Assembly: GCF_001650725.1 (NCBI RefSeq)
Contig: NZ_LXVX01000003.1
Span: 124,001 to 188,000, forward strand
DNA: 64,000 bases
Direction of reading: 5' to 3'
Source of the DNA: Sphingobium sp. TCM1
GTDB taxonomy: Bacteria; Pseudomonadota; Alphaproteobacteria; Sphingomonadales; Sphingomonadaceae
Within the stretch, counting starts at the first letter, position 1. Each line of letters starts with the position of its first letter. The translations under genes and the position numbers were made by a program. The notes below the pieces were generated by a model. The model was not told the DNA's origin and did no database searches. It saw only the letters and a program-made list of their open reading frames with translations. Shown piece by piece: positions 1-8,501 of this stretch.

Positions 1-706
1 CGGGACGCACCGTCTCGGTCGTCGGCTCATACTGGATCAGTTCCATCAGCCGGTTGCGGAAGACGATTTTGCCCTTCGCAGTGGCGACATTTTCGCCCAC
101 CTTGAAATTCTCGGTTCCGACCGGCGGCAGGCCGCGCACGCTATGCTGCATGTCCTCCAGCAGATGCTGGAAACCCTCGATGAGGCATTTCCCGCCGGTC
201 TCGACGATCTTGCGCTGCAGGACCGGGTTGGTCGCCAGGAAGTTGGTCGGCGCCAGCATGTCGAGCATCTGTCGTGCGCCGAATTCCACCATCTCCTGAT
301 GATGCTTCGAGACGCCGCCGATCCCGGTCGTCGCCGCGTACCACCATTGCTGGTTCAGCAGGAAAGCCTGCGAGAGGATGTTGAACGGCGGCTGCTTCCA
401 TGCCGGGTCCCGGAAGCGCCGGTCCTGCGGCAGCGGTTCGATGGCGGGCGCGGCATCGGCATCGCTGGCGCTGCGCAAGGCATAGTCGAACAGCCGGGCA
501 TATTTGCGCGCCACCTTGGCGCCCAGTTGCAGCTGCTTGCCGGGAGAGATGGAGAGATGGAGCGCCCATTCTGAGAAAGCCTGGATGAGCGTGGCCGGTG
601 AAAGGCCGAAGGTGGCTTGCGCGATCGCGGCGACAGCCGCGCGATCCAGGGTTTCGGCGATGCCATCAAGGGGATCTGGCGATGGGTGAGCATCCGCAGC
701 GACCAT
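1..706 (-). CDS. phaC: Class I PHA synthase, N-terminal part (runs off left edge)
   Basis: The minus strand reads an open frame of 235 codons from the ATG at 704-706 to the window edge. It carries the N-terminal domain of class I poly(3-hydroxyalkanoate) synthases: a run FNILSQAFLLNQQWW, then NPVLQRKIVETGG, then VGENVATAKGKIVFRNRL. The enzyme polymerises hydroxyacyl-CoA on the granule surface. The catalytic Cys-Asp-His lipase-like domain lies outside the window. GGAG about 12 bases upstream supports the start. It is divergent from the phaB-phaA side of the locus. A diverged second copy of this stretch lies at 28300-28960. Confidence 0.9.
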   Translation of the reverse strand, partial: MVAADAHPSPDPLDGIAETLDRAAVAAIAQATFGLSPATLIQAFSEWALHLSISPGKQLQLGAKVARKYARLFDYALRSASDADAAPAIEPLPQDRRFRDPAWKQPPFNILSQAFLLNQQWWYAATTGIGGVSKHHQEMVEFGARQMLDMLAPTNFLATNPVLQRKIVETGGKCLIEGFQHLLEDMQHSVRGLPPVGTENFKVGENVATAKGKIVFRNRLMELIQYEPTTETVRP

Positions 707-891
707 GAACTTGTACTCCAGTTGGGGATGATCTCCCCTGTGAGGCGTCACACGAAAGCTCGCATTACGTAATTATCCCCTCCGGTTTACCTTTTTGCCA
801 AACTGCGTTGCTTCGCCTGGCCGCCATCAACTGGTTCGAGAGCGAAAGCTCGCGCCCACCCCAAACCCAGTCTCCCGCCCGGCTGGATAAC

Positions 892-919
892 GGTACTGTG
901 TAGGATAGATATTGGCAAG
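892..919 (-). promoter_or_regulatory. Conserved block upstream of phaC (copy A)
   Basis: On the minus strand this reads CTTGCCAATATC followed by TATCCTACACAGTACC. Nearly the same block (CTTGCCACATATC then TCTCCTACGCAGTACC) lies at 29144-29172, in the same place relative to the phaC fragment. Most of the rest of the two upstream regions has diverged, so this block is probably a promoter or operator. The binding protein is unknown. The remainder of the 707-1231 gap holds no convincing gene; it contains the palindrome ATTACGTAAT at about 764-773. Confidence 0.45.
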
Positions 920-1231
920 TGCCATTTAGGCCAGAACCGGTTTTAGCAATGCAGCTGAACCGCCGCAGGCGGATTCCGATGGCGTAAACATTGGCGCGGC
1001 ATAAGGGCCGACTCGTTGGACGAGCCGGTGCGGTATGGCCGCTTTGGTCCAAGTTTCGCTCAGAAGCACAGCTCCGAACCCTGCGCCAATACGAAACGCA
1101 TAGGTATAGTTACCAATGGCGGCGTTGGCCCTCGGGGAGCAGGCCCGTCTACAGCTTCCGGCCGATCGTCGGCAGCATCGTTCTGGCGGACGTTGGCACG
1201 TTCAGCATTCTTGATCGGACAAGGAGGACGC

Positions 1232-1972
1232 ATGACAGACTTCGAAGGAGGGGTGGCAATCGTAACCGGGGCCGCGATGGGTTTGGGCGCGGCAATTGCT
1301 CGCGAGCTTGCCGTATCCGGCGTTAGGCTGGTGCTGGGTGATCTCGACATGGACCGTGCAGATGCTCTCGCGGCGGAAATCGGTCGCGAACAGGCAATCG
1401 CCATCAGGGTCGATGTCTCGGACGCGGCGGCGGTCGAAGCCATGGTTGCCTTCGCTCTGGAAAACTTCGGCAAGCTGGACTTCGCCGTAAACAATGCCGG
1501 CGTGGGCGGCGCCTCTGCGCCTGCCGGGGAATATGCTCTCGACGAGTGGCGGCGCGTGATGAGCGTGGATCTCGACAGTGTCTTTTTCGGCATGCGCTAC
1601 CAGATCCCTGCGATGCTGCGCTCGGGCGGCGGCGCCATTGTCAACATGAGTTCGATCTGCGGGATGATCGGCCTGCCGGGCACGATCGCCTATACCGCGG
1701 CCAAGCACGCAGTGGTCGGCATGACCCGGACCGCCGCGATGGACTATGCGCGGCAGGGCATCCGGATCAACGCTGTCGGCCCTGCCGTGATCGATACCCC
1801 CCTGATCCGCGCGCAGGGCGAACCCGCGGCCGAACTCGTCGAGCGGCATCCGCTCGGACGGCTCGGGCAGCCCGAGGAAGTGGCAGCTCTCGTCGCTTTT
1901 CTGCTGTCCGGCCGGGCGTCGTTCATGACTGGTGGCTACTACCCCGTCGATGGAGGCTATCTGGCCCAATAG
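1232..1972 (+). CDS. SDR family oxidoreductase
   Basis: A 246-residue classical short-chain dehydrogenase. It shows the NAD(P)-binding TGAAMGLG motif near residue 12, NNAG, the catalytic Ser in the SSICGM stretch and the YTAAK active-site pair, and ends with the usual PVDGGYLAQ tail. The start is set by AAGGAGGAC directly upstream of the ATG at 1232; a longer reading from 1016 has no such site. It leads the phaB-phaA operon, 91 bases before phaB. The substrate is unknown; a hydroxyacyl or alcohol group is likely from context. Confidence 0.85.
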   Translation: MTDFEGGVAIVTGAAMGLGAAIARELAVSGVRLVLGDLDMDRADALAAEIGREQAIAIRVDVSDAAAVEAMVAFALENFGKLDFAVNNAGVGGASAPAGEYALDEWRRVMSVDLDSVFFGMRYQIPAMLRSGGGAIVNMSSICGMIGLPGTIAYTAAKHAVVGMTRTAAMDYARQGIRINAVGPAVIDTPLIRAQGEPAAELVERHPLGRLGQPEEVAALVAFLLSGRASFMTGGYYPVDGGYLAQ

Positions 1973-2063
1973 GGTCTTCGCCTGATCGGGTGGCGGCGCG
2001 CCCAAGACCGCGCCCGCGCGCGTTTTCGCTCAGAACGAATTCTGATGTCAGAAAGGAATACTC

Positions 2064-2786
2064 ATGTCTCGCATCGCTCTTGTCACCGGTGGCGTCAGCG
2101 GCATCGGCGCCGCTACATCGACGCTGCTTCAAAAGTCGGGTTTTACCGTCGCCGCCAATTATTTCGGCAATGACGAAGAGGCGAAAGCCTTTTCAAAAGA
2201 AACCGGTATCCCTGTCTACAGCTGGAACGTTGCCGACTTCGCCGCCAGCCAGGCCGGTGTCGCGCAGGTCGTCGCCGATTTCGGTCCGGTCGATGTGCTC
2301 ATCAACAATGCCGGTATCACCCGCGACGGCACGCTGCACAAGATGACCGAGGAACAATGGCGCAGCGTCATCGATGTCGACCTGAGTGGCTGTTTCAACA
2401 TGTGCCGGGCAGTTATCGAGGGGATGCGCGAGCGCCGCTTTGGCCGTATCGTCAACATCAGCTCGGTCAACGGTCTCTCCGGACAGTTTGGACAGACCAA
2501 CTATGCCGCAGCCAAGGCCGGCGTTATCGGCTTCTCCAAGGCGCTGGCGCTTGAGGGCGCCGCGCGAAACATCACGGTCAACGCGATCGCGCCAGGCTAT
2601 ACCGATACCGAAATGGTCGCCGCAGTGCCCGAGCAGGCAATGCAGGGCATTCTCTCGGGCGTGCCGATCGGTCGGCTCGGCCATCCCGAGGAGATCGCGC
2701 GCGGGGTTCTCTACCTGGTGGCGGACGAGGCGGGGTTCATCACCGGCGCCACCCTTTCGATCAATGGCGGCAAATATATGGCCTGA
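2064..2786 (+). CDS. phaB: Acetoacetyl-CoA reductase
   Basis: A 240-residue SDR with TGGVSGIG at the N-terminus, NNAGITRDGTLHKM, the SSVNG serine region and NYAAAKAG. These are typical of PhaB, which reduces acetoacetyl-CoA to (R)-3-hydroxybutyryl-CoA with NADPH in PHA synthesis. GAAAGGAAT precedes the ATG. It lies 27 bases upstream of phaA, so the two are co-transcribed. A second PhaB-like protein is encoded at 5657-6385, so the locus carries two reductases. Confidence 0.93.
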   Translation: MSRIALVTGGVSGIGAATSTLLQKSGFTVAANYFGNDEEAKAFSKETGIPVYSWNVADFAASQAGVAQVVADFGPVDVLINNAGITRDGTLHKMTEEQWRSVIDVDLSGCFNMCRAVIEGMRERRFGRIVNISSVNGLSGQFGQTNYAAAKAGVIGFSKALALEGAARNITVNAIAPGYTDTEMVAAVPEQAMQGILSGVPIGRLGHPEEIARGVLYLVADEAGFITGATLSINGGKYMA

Positions 2787-2813
2787 ACGGCCTGCACTGG
2801 AAGGACACTAATC

Positions 2814-3998
2814 ATGGCATCCAATATCGTTCTTTGTGCGCCGGTCCGTACCGCGATCGGCGCCTATGGTGGCACCCTTAAGGATATGGCTGCGCCTGCC
2901 CTTGGGAGCATAGCCGTTCGCGAGACACTGGCACGCGCGGGCGTGGGCGGTGACACCATCGATACTGTCGTTCTGGGACAGGTCGTGCAAGCTGGCGCAA
3001 AGATGAACCCGGCTAGGCAGGCGGCCATCGGTGCCGGCATTCCGGACAATGTGCCGGCGATGACCGTCAACCGGGTCTGCGGCTCGGGCGCCCAGGCCAT
3101 CGCGACTGCCGCGCAGGAAATCATGCTCGGGCTGTCCAGTGCTGCGATTGCCGGCGGGATGGAGAATATGGACCAAGCGCCCTACCTGATCGAGAAGGGC
3201 CGCTGGGGCTACCGCATGGGCGATGGCAAGCTCCATGACGCGATGCTACACGACGGTCTCAACGACGCCTTCTGCAACCAGCATTCCGGCTGGGTCACCG
3301 AAGATCTTGTCGACAGGTTCCAGATCACGCGCGAGGCGCAGGATGCCTGGGCGATGCGGTCCCAGCAGCGCTTTAGCGTTGCCCAGGCCGAAGGTAAATT
3401 CGACGCCGAGATTGTGGCGGTGGAGATAGCTGGTCGCAAAGGACCGACGATCTTCGCGCGCGACGAGCAGAACCGCGCGGACACGACGTTGGAGAGCCTC
3501 GCACGGCTGAAACCGGCCTTCCGCCCTGAAGGCAGCATTACCGCGGGTAATGCGCCCGGTCTCAACAGCGGCGCGGCGGCGATGGTCGTCGCCAGCGAGC
3601 AATGGGCGCAGCAGCATGGGGTCACGCCGCTCGGGCGTCTGGTCGCCTTTGGTGTCGGCGCTGTCGAACCTGGGATGTTCGGCCTTGGCCCGGTGCCGGC
3701 TGTCCGTCAGGCGCTCGATCGTGCGGGTTGGGCGGTGGCCGATCTCGAGCGGGTCGAGATCAATGAGGCGTTTGCGGCCATTGCGATCGCCGTCACCCGG
3801 GAACTTGGCCTCCCCGAGGACATCGTCAATGTCGAAGGCGGCGCCATCGCCCATGGCCATCCGATCGGCGCGACGGGCACGGTGCTGACGACGCGCCTGC
3901 TGCAGTCGATGCGTCGCGACGGACTGAAGCGTGGCCTGGTGACGCTCTGCATCGGCGGCGGGCAGGGGGTTGCGCTTCTCCTCGAGAGCGTGTCCTGA
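2814..3998 (+). CDS. phaA: Acetyl-CoA acetyltransferase (beta-ketothiolase)
   Basis: A 394-residue thiolase of full family length. The acylated Cys lies in NRVCGSGAQA (about residue 88), the active-site His in NEAFAA/AHGHPIGATG, and the second Cys in CIGGGQG near the C-terminus. It condenses two acetyl-CoA to acetoacetyl-CoA, the first step of PHB synthesis, and can run in reverse for ketoacyl-CoA breakdown. It directly follows phaB (27-base gap) and precedes the lptB-like gene by 20 bases, suggesting one operon. Confidence 0.95.
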   Translation: MASNIVLCAPVRTAIGAYGGTLKDMAAPALGSIAVRETLARAGVGGDTIDTVVLGQVVQAGAKMNPARQAAIGAGIPDNVPAMTVNRVCGSGAQAIATAAQEIMLGLSSAAIAGGMENMDQAPYLIEKGRWGYRMGDGKLHDAMLHDGLNDAFCNQHSGWVTEDLVDRFQITREAQDAWAMRSQQRFSVAQAEGKFDAEIVAVEIAGRKGPTIFARDEQNRADTTLESLARLKPAFRPEGSITAGNAPGLNSGAAAMVVASEQWAQQHGVTPLGRLVAFGVGAVEPGMFGLGPVPAVRQALDRAGWAVADLERVEINEAFAAIAIAVTRELGLPEDIVNVEGGAIAHGHPIGATGTVLTTRLLQSMRRDGLKRGLVTLCIGGGQGVALLLESVS

Positions 3999-4018
3999 AC
4001 TACGCCGATTCGCATGCG

Positions 4019-4801
4019 ATGACAATGTCGGCGCAGGTGTCCGGCGCGATGGATAATCCAGGCGCCGGTCCCTCCGCGCATCAACGCCTGGCCATCGTTG
4101 GCATCGAGAAGTCCTATGGCAAACGCAAGGTCATCCAGGGCATTTCGCTGACGGTGGGTGCTGGCGAGATCGTCGGCCTCCTGGGCCCCAATGGCGCTGG
4201 CAAGACCGTGTGCTTCTACGCCATTGTCGGTCTGACGCCGATCGACGCGGGCAGCGTGCTGCTGAACGGGGAAGATATAACCGCCATGACGATGGATCGC
4301 CGTGCGCGGCGGGGGCTTGGATATCTTCCTCAGGAAGCATCGATCTTCCGGGGCATGACCGTGGCGCAGAACATCATGGCGGTGCTGGAGGCGACTACCG
4401 AAGATGGCGCCTCTGCCCACGAGAATCTCGAACAGCTTCTGGCCGAGTTCAACATTGTCCATGTTCGCGACACCCCTGCCATGGCGCTGTCGGGCGGCGA
4501 GCGTCGGCGCTGCGAGATCGCCCCGGCGATGGCGGCCGGACCCGCGATCATGTCGCTTGATGAACCGTTCGCCGGCATCGACCCGCTGTCGATCGTCGAT
4601 ATCAAACTCATGGTGCGCGACCTCAAGCATCGCGATGTCGGGGTCCTGATCACCGACCACAACGTCCATGAAATGCTCGAACTGATCGACCGTGTTTATG
4701 TCATCCATGAGGGCAAGGTTCTCTTCGAGGGTGTTCCGCAGGCCGTGCTGCGTGATCCTGAAGTCAGGCGCCTATATTTAGGCGAGAACTTCCTCCCGTG
4801 A
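4019..4801 (+). CDS. lptB: LptB-like ABC transporter ATP-binding protein
   Basis: A 260-residue ABC ATPase that closely follows LptB, the ATPase of the lipopolysaccharide export bridge. Visible motifs are Walker A GPNGAGKT, signature LSGGERRR, Walker B SLDEPFAGIDP and the switch His in ITDHNVHEML. A roughly 25-residue N-terminal extension precedes the domain. After the signature it reads EIAPAMA, where LptB proteins usually have EIARALA. The position after phaA is unusual, since lptB normally sits with lptA/lptC. It could be a second LptB or an ATPase with a PHA-linked role. It converges on the tetR gene. Confidence 0.8.
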   Translation: MTMSAQVSGAMDNPGAGPSAHQRLAIVGIEKSYGKRKVIQGISLTVGAGEIVGLLGPNGAGKTVCFYAIVGLTPIDAGSVLLNGEDITAMTMDRRARRGLGYLPQEASIFRGMTVAQNIMAVLEATTEDGASAHENLEQLLAEFNIVHVRDTPAMALSGGERRRCEIAPAMAAGPAIMSLDEPFAGIDPLSIVDIKLMVRDLKHRDVGVLITDHNVHEMLELIDRVYVIHEGKVLFEGVPQAVLRDPEVRRLYLGENFLP

Positions 4802-4821
4802 CGTCCCGCTTGGCAGTCCGA

Positions 4822-5490
4822 TCAGGTGGTGTCTCGTTTCCAGAGCAGGATGTCGAGCGCCTGAGTAAGGTATGCGCGCTTGGCAGTGGGTGTATTTGGA
4901 AACTCGCGCCGGACGAGGATAAGGTGGCGGGGTACCATAACGAGTGTGTCGAATATATGGCGCGCAAAGAACTGCAGCGCGTCCTCGTCCATGCTGTGGT
5001 TCCACTCAGAGCTTTCCAGGATCGATCGAACAATTCTGATGCCTTCGGACGCACCAAGCGTTGGTGCAGCCGTTGGAGAAGATTCATGGTCCAACAGCCA
5101 GAGGATCAGTGCTTCCAGGCCGATCACCTCCCGCTTCAGCGACAAATCAAGCATCTTCCTGCCGACAAACAACAGCCGGTCGCGAAGTAGCCCCTTCGGG
5201 ATCGTGGAGGCGATCGGTCGGAGATGGCGGCACAAGCCGTGCTCTACAGCCGCGCGCAAAAGTTCTGTCTTGGAGCCAAAGCGCGAATAGAGAGTGCGCT
5301 TGGAGACGTTGGCGCTGGCGGCGATGGATTCCATGCTCGCGCCGTCAGCGCCACGGTTGATGAACTCCTCGAGCGCCACATCAAGAATATGGGCGCCAAG
5401 TTGCGCAGCGACCTCCTGCGTCGGCCGGCCGCCTTTTGGGTTGCGCGGTGGAAGCGGAATATCGCGACCCTTCGGCGTTTGTTGCTTCAT
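4822..5490 (-). CDS. TetR family transcriptional regulator (copy A)
   Basis: A 222-residue TetR regulator. The HTH runs from about residue 25 to 70 (GADGASMESIAASANVSKRT and TLYSRFGSKTELL), followed by an all-helical ligand domain. It is divergent from phaB2 and shares a palindromic site with it at 5574-5585, so it probably represses itself and phaB2-phaP. The start at 5490 follows an AGGG; an alternative ATG at 5526 adds 12 residues also partly conserved in the paralogue at 35283-35954. The two proteins are highly similar along their whole length. Confidence 0.88.
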   Translation of the reverse strand: MKQQTPKGRDIPLPPRNPKGGRPTQEVAAQLGAHILDVALEEFINRGADGASMESIAASANVSKRTLYSRFGSKTELLRAAVEHGLCRHLRPIASTIPKGLLRDRLLFVGRKMLDLSLKREVIGLEALILWLLDHESSPTAAPTLGASEGIRIVRSILESSEWNHSMDEDALQFFARHIFDTLVMVPRHLILVRREFPNTPTAKRAYLTQALDILLWKRDTT

Positions 5491-5573
5491 GATGCCAACC
5501 CTAGCGACGTCTGCGTCAAATTCCATGATATTTGACTTGTCAGGGCCGGAGAACGAGCCGATAATAAAACTAC

Positions 5574-5585
5574 TAAGTATACATA
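5574..5585. promoter_or_regulatory. Candidate TetR operator TAAGTATACATA
   Basis: A 12-base palindrome of the form TAN-GTATAC-NTA lies between the divergent tetR and phaB2 genes. The same form (TACGTATACATA) occurs at 36037-36048 in the matching gap of the second PHA locus, inside a longer conserved stretch beginning CCGATAAYAAAAC. Its conservation and placement suggest the regulator's binding site. Confidence 0.55.
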
Positions 5586-5656
5586 CGAATGGCGATCCGG
5601 GGGATCGTTCATCATTGCGGGAGAGGACGGAAAACAGGAACGGGAAACATAGGACA

Positions 5657-6385
5657 ATGTCTGGACTCGCACTGGTCACTGGTGGAACGCGTGGCATCGG
5701 CGCAGCCATATCGAAAAGCCTGAAAGCCGAGGGCTATGCAGTTGCTGCGATCTATCATGGAAACGACCAGGCGGCAGAGCGGTTCATGCAGGAGACGGGT
5801 ATTTCTGTCTTTAAATGGGATGTCGCGGACGAGGCAGAATGTCTGGAAGGTGTGCGCCGCGTCGAGGCCGAGCTTGGAACGGTCAATCTGCTGGTCAACA
5901 ATGCCGGGATCACGCGCGACGGCATGTTTCACCGGATGAGCTGGGAGCAATGGCGTGCGGTGCTTGGCACCAATCTCGACTCGATGTTCACCATGACCCG
6001 CGCGATCATCGAGGGCATGCGCGAGAGGCGCTATGGCCGGATCGTCAATATTTCCTCGATCAACGGGCAGAAGGGTCAGGTGGGACAGGTCAATTATTCC
6101 GCTGCCAAGGCCGGCGTGATCGGCTTCACGAAGGCGTTGGCCCAGGAAAATGCGTCGCGTGGCATCACCGTCAACGCGGTATGTCCTGGCTATGTCGACA
6201 CCGAGATGGTCGCCTCCGTCAAGCAGGAGGTCCGCGACGGGATTATCGCGGGTATTCCGGTCGGGCGTCTCGGTGCACCCGATGAGATTGCCGAAGCCGT
6301 CTGTTATCTGGCCTCGCGAAAAGCCGGCTTCTGTACCGGCGCAGTCCTCTCCATCAACGGCGGCCAATATATCGCCAACGGGTGA
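5657..6385 (+). CDS. phaB: Acetoacetyl-CoA reductase paralogue
   Basis: A 242-residue SDR very similar to the PhaB at 2064-2786. It has TGGTRGIG, NNAGITRDGMFHRMS, SSINGQKG and NYSAAKAG, and ends in SINGGQYIANG. The expected reaction is NADPH-dependent reduction of acetoacetyl-CoA. The start at 5657 is preceded by AGGAC, and longer readings overlap the divergent tetR. It lies 104 bases upstream of the phasin gene, with which it is probably co-transcribed. The corresponding gene in locus B has been deleted down to about 30 codons (36116-36204). Confidence 0.9.
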   Translation: MSGLALVTGGTRGIGAAISKSLKAEGYAVAAIYHGNDQAAERFMQETGISVFKWDVADEAECLEGVRRVEAELGTVNLLVNNAGITRDGMFHRMSWEQWRAVLGTNLDSMFTMTRAIIEGMRERRYGRIVNISSINGQKGQVGQVNYSAAKAGVIGFTKALAQENASRGITVNAVCPGYVDTEMVASVKQEVRDGIIAGIPVGRLGAPDEIAEAVCYLASRKAGFCTGAVLSINGGQYIANG

Positions 6386-6489
6386 AACGTCGTGGCACTC
6401 GCTGCGGGCCTTTCGGAAATCCCCGATATTGCGCCGCAACAAACACCGGCAAATTTCTCTCCCCCCACTTTGTCAGAAAGTTTCTTCTC

Positions 6490-6942
6490 ATGACCTATCC
6501 GGTTGATCAGATCGTCAATTTGCTAAAGGCCAATGGCCAGCTCGCATTCAAGCTCGCCGAAATCGCACGAACCAGCGGCGAGGAATATCTGCAGATCGGC
6601 GGCAAGGCGGCCAGCGGCTTTGCCGGCCAGATCCAGGATATCAAGCCCGGGCAGTTCCCTGGGTTCAAGAGCGAGGCAGGCACCGCCATTCTGTCGGATC
6701 TTGAGAAGAGCCGCGAGGAAACGCTCTCCAAGGTCAAGGGCGCGGTCGAGGAGTGGCAATCCACCTGGAAGGATGTCGTCTCCGACACTTCGGCGCCGAA
6801 GGAACTGACCGATAAGTTCCAGAGCCTGTTTCAGCCCCAGAGCCTGTTTCAGTCCTGGTCCGGCCTGTTCTCCGCGGCGACGCCGGCTCCGGCACCCGTG
6901 ACACCGCCCAAGCCTGCCCAGAAAGCGCCGCCGCAAGCCTGA
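6490..6942 (+). CDS. phaP: Phasin (PHA granule-associated protein)
   Basis: A 150-residue protein with the phasin pattern. An amphipathic helical N-terminal half (AFKLAEIARTSGEEYLQIGG) is followed by a helical middle section and a Pro/Ala/Lys-rich tail (APAPVTPPKPAQKAPPQA). Phasins coat PHA granules and control their size and number. The start is the ATG at 6490, as in the copy at 36241; a longer reading from 6382 overlaps phaB2. It is followed by a strong hairpin at 6961-6992. A frameshifted copy lies at 36241-36680. Confidence 0.85.
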   Translation: MTYPVDQIVNLLKANGQLAFKLAEIARTSGEEYLQIGGKAASGFAGQIQDIKPGQFPGFKSEAGTAILSDLEKSREETLSKVKGAVEEWQSTWKDVVSDTSAPKELTDKFQSLFQPQSLFQSWSGLFSAATPAPAPVTPPKPAQKAPPQA

Positions 6943-6960
6943 AAGCCTTACGCACAACGA

Positions 6961-6992
6961 GGTTCACCTTCACATGCGAGTGAAGGTGAACC
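6961..6992 (+). terminator. Hairpin after phaP
   Basis: A perfect 13-base stem, GGTTCACCTTCAC, pairs with its complement at 6980-6992 across a 6-base loop, with CCTTTT shortly after. It lies 18 bases after the phaP stop. A degraded version lies at 36696-36728 after the decayed phasin. Confidence 0.7.
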
Positions 6993-7016
6993 CCAACCTT
7001 TTCGAAAAGCAGCAGG

Positions 7017-8501
7017 GTGCATATGGGGCGTATGGAAGATTCCGGCATAAGCGGGCATCATTTTTGCTCCAGATGCGTGCCAATATTCTCGGCATCGCTT
7101 CTCCTCCTCGTCAGCGGCTGTTCGTTCGCGCCAGAGCATGTCCGCCCGGCCTTGCCTGTGCCCGACACTTATGCCGCGCAGGAGAGCGAGGCCCCCGTGA
7201 TCGCGCGCATCGGCTGGCACGACTTTTTCAGGGAGCCGCAACTTCAGGCGTTGATCGGCGAGGCGCTGGTTCATAATCGCGACATCCGCATCGCGACGGG
7301 GCGTGTCGCGGAGGCGCGGGCGGCTTGGCGAATTGAGGGATCGGCGCTCTATCCCCAGCTCGACGCGGTGGCGACGGGAACCCGGAGCCGGACGCCGGCC
7401 GATCTGTCCCTCATCGGGCGGCCGATCACAGGCAATCAGATCTACGCCCAGTTGAGCGCGGGCTGGGAGATCGATTTCTGGGGTCGCCTGCGCAACCTGC
7501 GCGAGGCGGCGCGAGCGCAATATCTGGCGACCGAGGAGGCGCGGCGCGCGGTTGCGACCGATCTCATCGCGCAGGTCGCCAACGGCTATCTGCTCGAGCG
7601 CGAATATGAAGAGCGCGTCGCCATCGCGACCCGCACCATTACGACGCGTGAAGAGTCGCTGCGGATCATGCGGCGGCGCTACGAGGTCGGCTCGGGCTCC
7701 AAACTCGAGATGACGCAAGCGCAGACATTGCTAGCCCAGGCACGAACGACGTTGCAGGCACTCGATCAGGATCGCGAAATCAACCGCAACGCGCTGGCGC
7801 TGCTGGTCGGGCATCCGGTCGAGATTGTGCCCGGTCCCCTGGGCCTGATCCAGGCAGCGCCCGATGTCGTGCTGCCTGCCGGCCTGCCTTCCGATATGCT
7901 GGTCAACCGGCCCGATATCGTCGCCGCCGAATATGCGCTGCGCGCCGCCAACGCGAATATCGGTGCGGCGCGGGCGGCCTTCCTGCCCAATATCAGCCTC
8001 ACGGGCGCATTCGGCACGGCCAGCAGCGAACTCGATGGCCTGTTCAAGGACGGCAGCCGCGCGTGGAGCTTCACCCCGACGATCAGCCTGCCGATCTTCA
8101 ACGCCGGTCAGTTGAAGGGCAATCTCGACGTCGCCAGGGCGCGGCGAGACATTGCGGTCGCCGATTATGAGCGCACTGTCCAGTCAGCGTTCCGTGACGT
8201 CTCCGACGCGCTTGTCCGCCGTCGCCAGCTGGGGCTGCAGATCGACAGCATGCGGACGATGCTCGACGCGCTGCGGGAGCGGGCCCGGCTGGCGCAATTG
8301 CGCTTCGACAGTGGTCGATCGGCCTATCTCGAGGTGCTCGATGCGCAGCGCGACCTGTTCGATACCGAGCAGGCGCTGGTACAACTGCGTCGCGCCGAGC
8401 TTGCGAGCGCGATCGCCCTCTACGCTGCACTGGGCGGCGGGTTCGTCGCGAACCCCGCCTTCGATATCAACGCACCTCAAACCGGGAACCTGGCACGATG
8501 A
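7017..8501 (+). CDS. Outer membrane efflux lipoprotein (NodT/TolC-like)
   Basis: A 494-residue outer membrane factor of the RND/ABC-associated NodT type. The N-terminus holds a short hydrophobic segment and a lipobox (LLLVSGC, Cys near residue 38). Two repeated outer-membrane-efflux domains follow, with GWEIDFWGRLRN early and SLPIFNAGQLKGNLDVA in the second repeat. It should form the TolC-like channel for the downstream adaptor and ABC exporter. The exact start is uncertain; the first 50 or so bases are shared with 36758-36806 in locus B. It overlaps the adaptor gene by ATGA. Confidence 0.88.
   Translation: MHMGRMEDSGISGHHFCSRCVPIFSASLLLLVSGCSFAPEHVRPALPVPDTYAAQESEAPVIARIGWHDFFREPQLQALIGEALVHNRDIRIATGRVAEARAAWRIEGSALYPQLDAVATGTRSRTPADLSLIGRPITGNQIYAQLSAGWEIDFWGRLRNLREAARAQYLATEEARRAVATDLIAQVANGYLLEREYEERVAIATRTITTREESLRIMRRRYEVGSGSKLEMTQAQTLLAQARTTLQALDQDREINRNALALLVGHPVEIVPGPLGLIQAAPDVVLPAGLPSDMLVNRPDIVAAEYALRAANANIGAARAAFLPNISLTGAFGTASSELDGLFKDGSRAWSFTPTISLPIFNAGQLKGNLDVARARRDIAVADYERTVQSAFRDVSDALVRRRQLGLQIDSMRTMLDALRERARLAQLRFDSGRSAYLEVLDAQRDLFDTEQALVQLRRAELASAIALYAALGGGFVANPAFDINAPQTGNLAR

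Noticed and set aside
143..574. Plus-strand frames over the two phaC copies
   Set aside because: They are paired shadows: their mutual similarity only reflects the duplicated phaC sequence on the opposite strand.
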